Positions 58,589-64,000 of a DNA stretch of 64,000 nucleotides are shown piece by piece. Source of the stretch: Spirodela intermedia. Taxonomy: Eukaryota; Streptophyta; Magnoliopsida; Alismatales; Araceae. The DNA is taken from the NCBI GenBank assembly GCA_902729315.2, contig LR746265.1:8179392-8243391 (forward strand). The letters run 5' to 3'. The notes beneath the pieces are model-generated. The model was not told where the DNA came from and did not search any database. It saw only the letters and a list, made by a program, of their open reading frames with translations. Both the position numbers and the translations under genes were made by a program. The stretch's first letter is position 1. Every line of letters begins with the position of its first letter.

Positions 58589-60208
58589 TGACATGACTTA
58601 GTCGTTGTATATTAAATCACGCAAATAAAAATTTATAAAACTAGAAAATACGACTTTTTGGATATTTAGAAGTATTTCTAAATAAATATATCAATTATAA
58701 TTCAATAAAAATTATAAAAATAGCAATAATTTTCCAAGTCGATCACAAGGATGTAATATGATATCTGGTAATTATTCAGAATTTTTCTCAATGAATACGA
58801 TTTTCTATGAATTTTATACTAGGAAATAAAAAGGAAATATATTTAAAATTCACGAAAAAAGGAAATAAGGGCATGGACATCAGGATGATGTCAGCACCTG
58901 GTGAGCACGAATCAAGCAGAAACAAAGTTCCGCCCGACGATTCTTACGTAAGTGATTACAAACGATTTAATTGATCAAATTAAGATCTGTAAAAGCCAGA
59001 AGAATCGTAATAGAACAAAGTATATTTTGGTAAATTAAAAACACAAAAATTATCACTAAATGAAGCGTAAAGTAAATTGAAAGCAGGAAAACAAAGTTCC
59101 GGCGTCGCAACAATGATGCATCGGCGATGCACCAGAATCTTAAGCGTTCGGGAGGATCATCGTGCAATGTCCACGGCCTCGAAGGCTCTTCTTGGACAAA
59201 GATGATGTGAGCAATCTCTAGATCTTCTCGCGAAGGCTAGAGATCAATGAAGTGGGTCGTCAAATCATCTCCGACGGCTATCACCCGGCAGAGCAGAAAA
59301 ACGATGACTTTGCGGCTCTCCGACAGCTATCACCCAACGGAGAGGAGCTGGACGGAGGTGGGGTGCGTGTCAAGGAGCTTCATCCTCAGGTCCGTACAAT
59401 AAGAGGCTCTTCGTCGCATCTAGTATGCTCTCAGGAGGTGGAGACTCGTCTCCCGACGGATCGTTCTCTTCCCAACGACGGCTTGTTCGTCAATCAATCA
59501 GAGATGATTTACTCGATAGATTGCGATCCTTTTCTCGCGAATCGTTCAGCAATTTTAATAGCAATGCTCTGCGAATTGTGTTGACGAGATTTTCGCCGAT
59601 GATCTAGTGATTCTTGTTGCTTAATCCTTCACTGGTGATCTGTAGAAAAGTCACAATAATCAAATAAAAATATATGAATTTTGACTTTGGGAGGATTCAA
59701 ACCCTTGCCTGTCGCCTGCCTGTGAGGAAGGTGTGACGGGGGTTTAGTCCCACATCGATTGTGTGCTGATTTTTTGGGCAAATATATAGTAATGTTAGCT
59801 TTATAAGCAAAGTCACTACTCTTGCGTGTACGACCACTCCTTGCCCCACAGCCGACTGGCCACTAGTGACGTGGAAGGGGAGTGGCACACACGTGCCCCT
59901 ATCAGTCCAAGCCAAGCCGCTCGAGCCCCTACTTGTGGCTACTCCCCAACTGCACTTTTGACCCGCTTGCGAGCCCGGCTGGCCGGCGGGTCCCCTTATT
60001 TTATAATATTTTTATTTCTTGTTCTTCATTTATCTCAAAAGTAAGATTGTAAAAATCGTATAAAATCACATAATTACTCAAAAATTCACGTTAATCAACT
60101 AAAAACCATAAATCATACATTAACACAAATACAAGTCTATTTATCATGAGTTAAGGTTAAAACTATATTATTTACTAATTATTAACTCATGATAATGAAG
60201 ACTTATCA
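58589..60208 (-). mobile_element. Solo LTR of the 1.6-kb LTR family, copy E
   Basis: The 1620-bp unit is in minus orientation, with TGACATGAC...CTTATCA ends and its hairpin at 60128-60208. The flanks read CCGAG and TTGGG, so no target duplication is visible. Insertion in a minisatellite followed by repeat slippage, or exchange between copies, could explain this. Confidence 0.85.
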
Positions 60209-60840
60209 TTGGGAATGCTGAGCGTCAGCGGCGCTTTATCGAGAAGGCCGAGTGTCAATGGTGCTGGAAACGGCGTGACAGTGGTGGGGAATCATTAGGA
60301 AACTCCGGCAGGGCCTGTGAGGAGCTGAGACTAGATCTGGCTCATCGGCACGTCAACAGAGTCTCTCTCGATGTTGGTGGCAGGTTGGCATTCATCGGCA
60401 AATGCCCAGTGAATGGGCGGACCAGCAGAGGGCGGCCCTAACAAGTTTGGGGTGGAGTTCCAGAGGAAGAGGTGACAGTCGAACCAAGAGTCGAGAGACT
60501 CCGGTGGAGTGCTCGGCGACGGCTCGTAGGGAGGCAATGCGAGCCCCTTTCATCATGACAGCGTGATGGGGTTCCATCAGAGGCGGCGGCGGCTGCAGCG
60601 ACAACCACGACTATTTTGTCCGGTGACAGTGGCAAGCTCCTGAGTGGCAATGAGATGGCCAGCGGCGATAGTGGTCTCAAGTGGCAGCAAGACTTCTCGG
60701 GTAGTAGTGTCACGAGGAAAAAAGTCCTTGAAGGAGGTATCGATGGCCTTCCTCTTCCTCCCCTCCCTATCCTAGATCACGGAGAAGGTACTCACAAAAT
60801 GGTAAGCTCTCTCAAAAATATGGCGCTCTTTTGACGGGGG
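60209..60840 (-). repeat. Reversed chromovirus LTR, second part
   Basis: It continues the minisatellite and then the LTR in reverse (GTTGGTGGCAGG and GGTGGAGTTCCAGAGGAAGA correspond to the 7.0-7.15 kb region). It stops near 60830, before the LTR's TATA region, where copy F begins. With the first part, about 1.6 of 2.0 kb is present. Confidence 0.82.
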
Positions 60841-61308
60841 TGATAAGTCTTCATTATCATGAGTTAATAGTTATTAAATAATATAGCTTTAGCCTTAACT
60901 CATGATAAATAGACTTATATTTGTGTTAAAGTGTGAAAAGTGGTTTTGAATTGATTAATGTGAATTTTTGGGTATTATGTGATTTTATACAATTTTTACA
61001 GTCTTACTTTTGAGATAAATGAAGAACAAGAAATAAAAAATAAAAATATTGCAAAATGGGGGGACCTGTTGGCCAATCGGACCTACAAGCAGGTCGGAAG
61101 CGCAGTTGGGGAGTAGCTGCGAGTAGGGGCTCGAGTGGCTTGACTTGGACCGATAGGGGCACATGTGCACCACTCCCCTTCCACGTCACTTGTGGCCAGC
61201 TGGCTGTGGGGCAAGGAGTGGTTGTACACTCGAGAGAAGGGACTTTGCTTACAAAGCTAACATTACTATATATTTGCCCAAAAAATCGGCACACAACCGA
61301 TGTGGGAC
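60841..61308 (+). mobile_element. LTR of the 1.6-kb family, copy F, left part
   Basis: It starts TGATAAG with its hairpin at 60841-60921. It is cut at GATGTGGGAC by copy G and resumes at 62945. Confidence 0.88.
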
Positions 61309-62944
61309 TGATAAGTCTTCATTATCATGAGTTAATAATTAGTAAATAATATAGTTTTAGCCTTAACTCATTATAAATAGACTTATATTTGTGTTAAAGA
61401 ATGATTTTTGGTTTTCAATTGATTAACGTGAATTTTTGGGTAATTATGTGATTTTATACGATTTTTACAGTCTTACTTTTGAGATAAATGAAGAACAAGA
61501 AATAAAAAAAAAAATATTGCAAAAATGAGGGGACCCATCGGCCAGCCGTGCCCGCAAGCGGGTTGGAAGCGCAGTCGGGGAATAAGCCACGAGCAGGAGC
61601 TCGAGCGGCTTGGCTTGGGGACCGATAGGGCACACGCATACACGCCACTCCCCTTCCACGTCACCAGTGGTCAGCCGGCTGTGGGGCAAGGAGTGGTCAT
61701 GCAAGCGCGAGAAGGATCTTTGCTCAGAAAGCTAACATTAGTATATATTCGCCCGAAAAATCGGCATACAACCGATGTGGGACTAAACCCCCATCACACC
61801 TTCCTCAGAAGAGGCGGGCGACCCACGTGGGTTCGAATCCTCCCAGAGTCAAAATTCATATATTTTTATCTGATTATCGCGACTTTCCTATATATCACCG
61901 GTGAAGGATTAAGCAACGAGAATCGCTGGATCATCGGCGAAAATCTCGTCAATGCGATTCGCGAAGCATTGCTACTAAAATTGCTGAACGATTCGCGATA
62001 AAAGGATCGCAAATCCATCGAGTAAATCATCTCCGATTGATCGACGAACAAGCCGTCGTCGGGAAGAGGATGATCCGCCGGGAGACCAGTCGCCACCTCC
62101 TGAGAGCATACCAGATGCGATGAAGAGCCTCCTCTTGCTGCGCGGACCTGAGGATGAAGCTCACGCGCCCCACCTCCATCCAGCTCCTCTCCGTCGGGTG
62201 ACAGCCGTCGGAGAGCCGCAAAGTCGCCGTTTTTCCGCTTCGCCTGGTGACAGCCGCCGGAGACGATTCGACGACCCACTTCATTGATCTCTAGACTTCG
62301 CGAGAAGATCTAGAGATTGCCCATGTCGTCTTTATCCAAGGAGAGCCTTCGAGGCCATGGACACTGCACAACAATCCTCCCGAACGCTCAGGATTCCAGT
62401 GCATCGCCGACGCATCACCGTCGCGACACTGGAACTTTGTTTTCCTACTTTCAATTTAATTTACGCTTCATTTAGTGATACTTTGTGTGATTTTAATTTA
62501 CCAAACTATACTTCGTTAAATTACAATTCTTCCGGCTTTTACAGATTTTAATTTGATTAATTAAGTTGTCTGTAATCGCTTACGTAAGAATCGCCAGGCA
62601 GAACTCTGTTTCTGCCTGATTCGCATTCGCCGGGCGCTGACGTCATCCTGACGCCCGCACCCTTATTTCCTTTTTTCGTGAATTTTAATTATATTTCCTT
62701 TTTATTTCCTACTATAAAATTCATAAGAAAATCGTCCTCATTGAGAAAAATTCTGAATAATTACCAGATATTATATTACATTCCTGTGATCGACTTGGAA
62801 AATTACCGCTATTTTTGGAATTTTTATTGAATTATAATTGATATATTTATTTAGAAATACTTCTAAATATCTAAAAATTTGTATTTTCTAGTTTTATAAA
62901 TTTTATATTTGCGTGATTTAATATACAATGATTGAGTCACATCA
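61309..62944 (+). mobile_element. Solo LTR of the 1.6-kb LTR family, copy G, nested in copy F
   Basis: The 1636-bp unit has TGATAAG...CACATCA ends. The flanks read TGGGAC before and TGGGC after, a target duplication with one base lost. Its hairpin is at 61309-61389. Confidence 0.9.
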
Positions 62945-64000
62945 TGGGCTAAAGTCACATCACACCTTCCTTAGAAGAGGCAGGCGACCAGTGCGGGTTC
63001 GAATCCTCCTAGAGTCAAAATTCATATATTTTTATCTGATTATCATGACTTTCCTACAGATCACCGGTGAAAGATTAAGCAACGAGAATCGCTGGATCAT
63101 CGGCAAAAATCTCATCAACACAATTCATGGAGCTTTGCTACTAAAATTATTGAATGATTCACGATAAAAGGATCGTGAATCCATCGAGTAAATCATCTCT
63201 AATTGATCGACGAACAAGCCGTCGTCGAGAAGAGGACGATCCGTCCAGAGACGAGTCGCCACCTTTTGAGAGTATACCAGATGCGATGAAGAGCCTCCTC
63301 TTGCTGCGTGAACCTGAGGATGAAGCTCCCTAACACACACCCCACTTCTATCCAGCTCCTCTTCGTCGAGTGACAGCCGCCGGAGAGTCGTAAAGTCGCT
63401 GTTTTTCTACTTTGCCGGGTGACAATCGCCGGAGACGACTCGATGACCCATTTTATTAATCTCTAGACTTTGCGAGAAGATCTAGAGATTGCCTACGTCA
63501 TCTTTGTCCAAGGAGAGCCTTCGAGGATGTAGACACTACACGACGATCCTCCTAAACACTCAAGATTCCAATGCATCATCGACGCATCGCCATCGCGATG
63601 CCAAAACTCTATTTTCCTACTTTCAACTTACTTTATGCTTCATTTAGTGATAGTTTTTGTGATTTTAATTTACCAAAATATACTTTATTCTATTACGATT
63701 CTTCTAACTTTTACAGATCTTAGTTTGATTAATTAAATTGTCTATAATTACTTATGTAAGAATCATCAGGCAGAACTCTATTTCTGCCCAATTTGTGTTT
63801 GTCGGGCGTTGACATCATCCTGACATATGCACCCTTATTTCTCTTTTTTATGAATTTTAAATATATTTCCTTTTAATTTCCTAGTATAAAATTTATAGAA
63901 AATCATATTCATTGAGGAAAATTCTGAATAATTACCAGATATTATATTACATCCTTGTGATCAACTTAGAAAATTACCACTATTTTTGGAGTTTTATTGA
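62945..64000 (+). mobile_element. LTR of the 1.6-kb family, copy F, right part (runs off the window)
   Basis: It resumes the sequence interrupted at 61308 (TAAAGTCACATCACACCTTCC) and is collinear with the other copies to the last base. About 120 further bases are expected beyond the window, after which an internal region or a target duplication would decide whether F is a solo LTR. Confidence 0.85.

Noticed and set aside
61800-61860. A functional tRNA gene around the GGTTCGAATCC motif
   Set aside because: Only the T-arm-like part is visible. The acceptor stem, D-arm and A box cannot be found, so it is listed only as an observation.

Overview
The window is plant nuclear DNA, most likely from a flowering plant. 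Genes are sparse and set in nested LTR retrotransposons. The one large gene has a GC-rich first exon and a spliced intron, and the small genes are plant-specific secreted proteins. The GC-rich exon would fit a monocot, but I cannot name a species.

Four single-exon genes or gene copies encode hybrid proline-rich proteins (HyPRP: signal peptide, proline linker, eight-cysteine domain). They lie at 3474-3845 (+), 37109-37513 (-), 45276-45741 (-, frameshifted pseudogene) and 53626-54012 (-). Each sits in a larger duplicated block: 1.75-4 kb pairs in inverted orientation with 53.57-55.6 kb; 35.2-37.6 kb pairs with 43.5-45.9 kb; and flank-only relics lie at 21.0-23.9 and 33.4-34.4 kb. This is a locally duplicated gene cluster pulled apart by transposons.

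A two-exon tyrosine/tryptophan (aromatic amino acid) decarboxylase, with a predicted product of 501 aa, occupies 47833-49489 (+). Its core promoter, 5' leader and start-codon region are present four times: three exact-period 255-bp units (46921-47685) precede the copy joined to the gene. Each extra unit carries the TATA-like box and an ATG opening a 32-codon ORF.

6094-20695 is a structurally complete but coding-dead Ty3/gypsy chromovirus. It has 2-kb LTRs, a 5-bp target duplication CGATT and an iMet-type primer site. Three solo LTRs of a second, 1.6-kb LTR family have inserted into it (10047-11684, 14553-16162, 17732-19390), each with its own 5-bp target duplication. More copies of that family, and a reversed chromovirus LTR with a minisatellite, fill 55.8 kb to the window end; one copy is nested inside another. 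Every copy starts with a long hairpin. The copy at 55831 is followed by a decayed Asp-tRNA-type primer site, which gives the family's polarity.

Other mobile remnants are a Ty1/copia fragment on the minus strand (about 31.0-33.4 kb), an Athila-like gypsy pol relic (about 50.1-51.8 kb), a chromovirus integrase fragment on the minus strand (52.3-53.15 kb), and three copies of a dispersed repeat with a GA-rich core (26.1, 28.25 and 42.1 kb). The remaining AT-rich spacers show no gene I can recognise.
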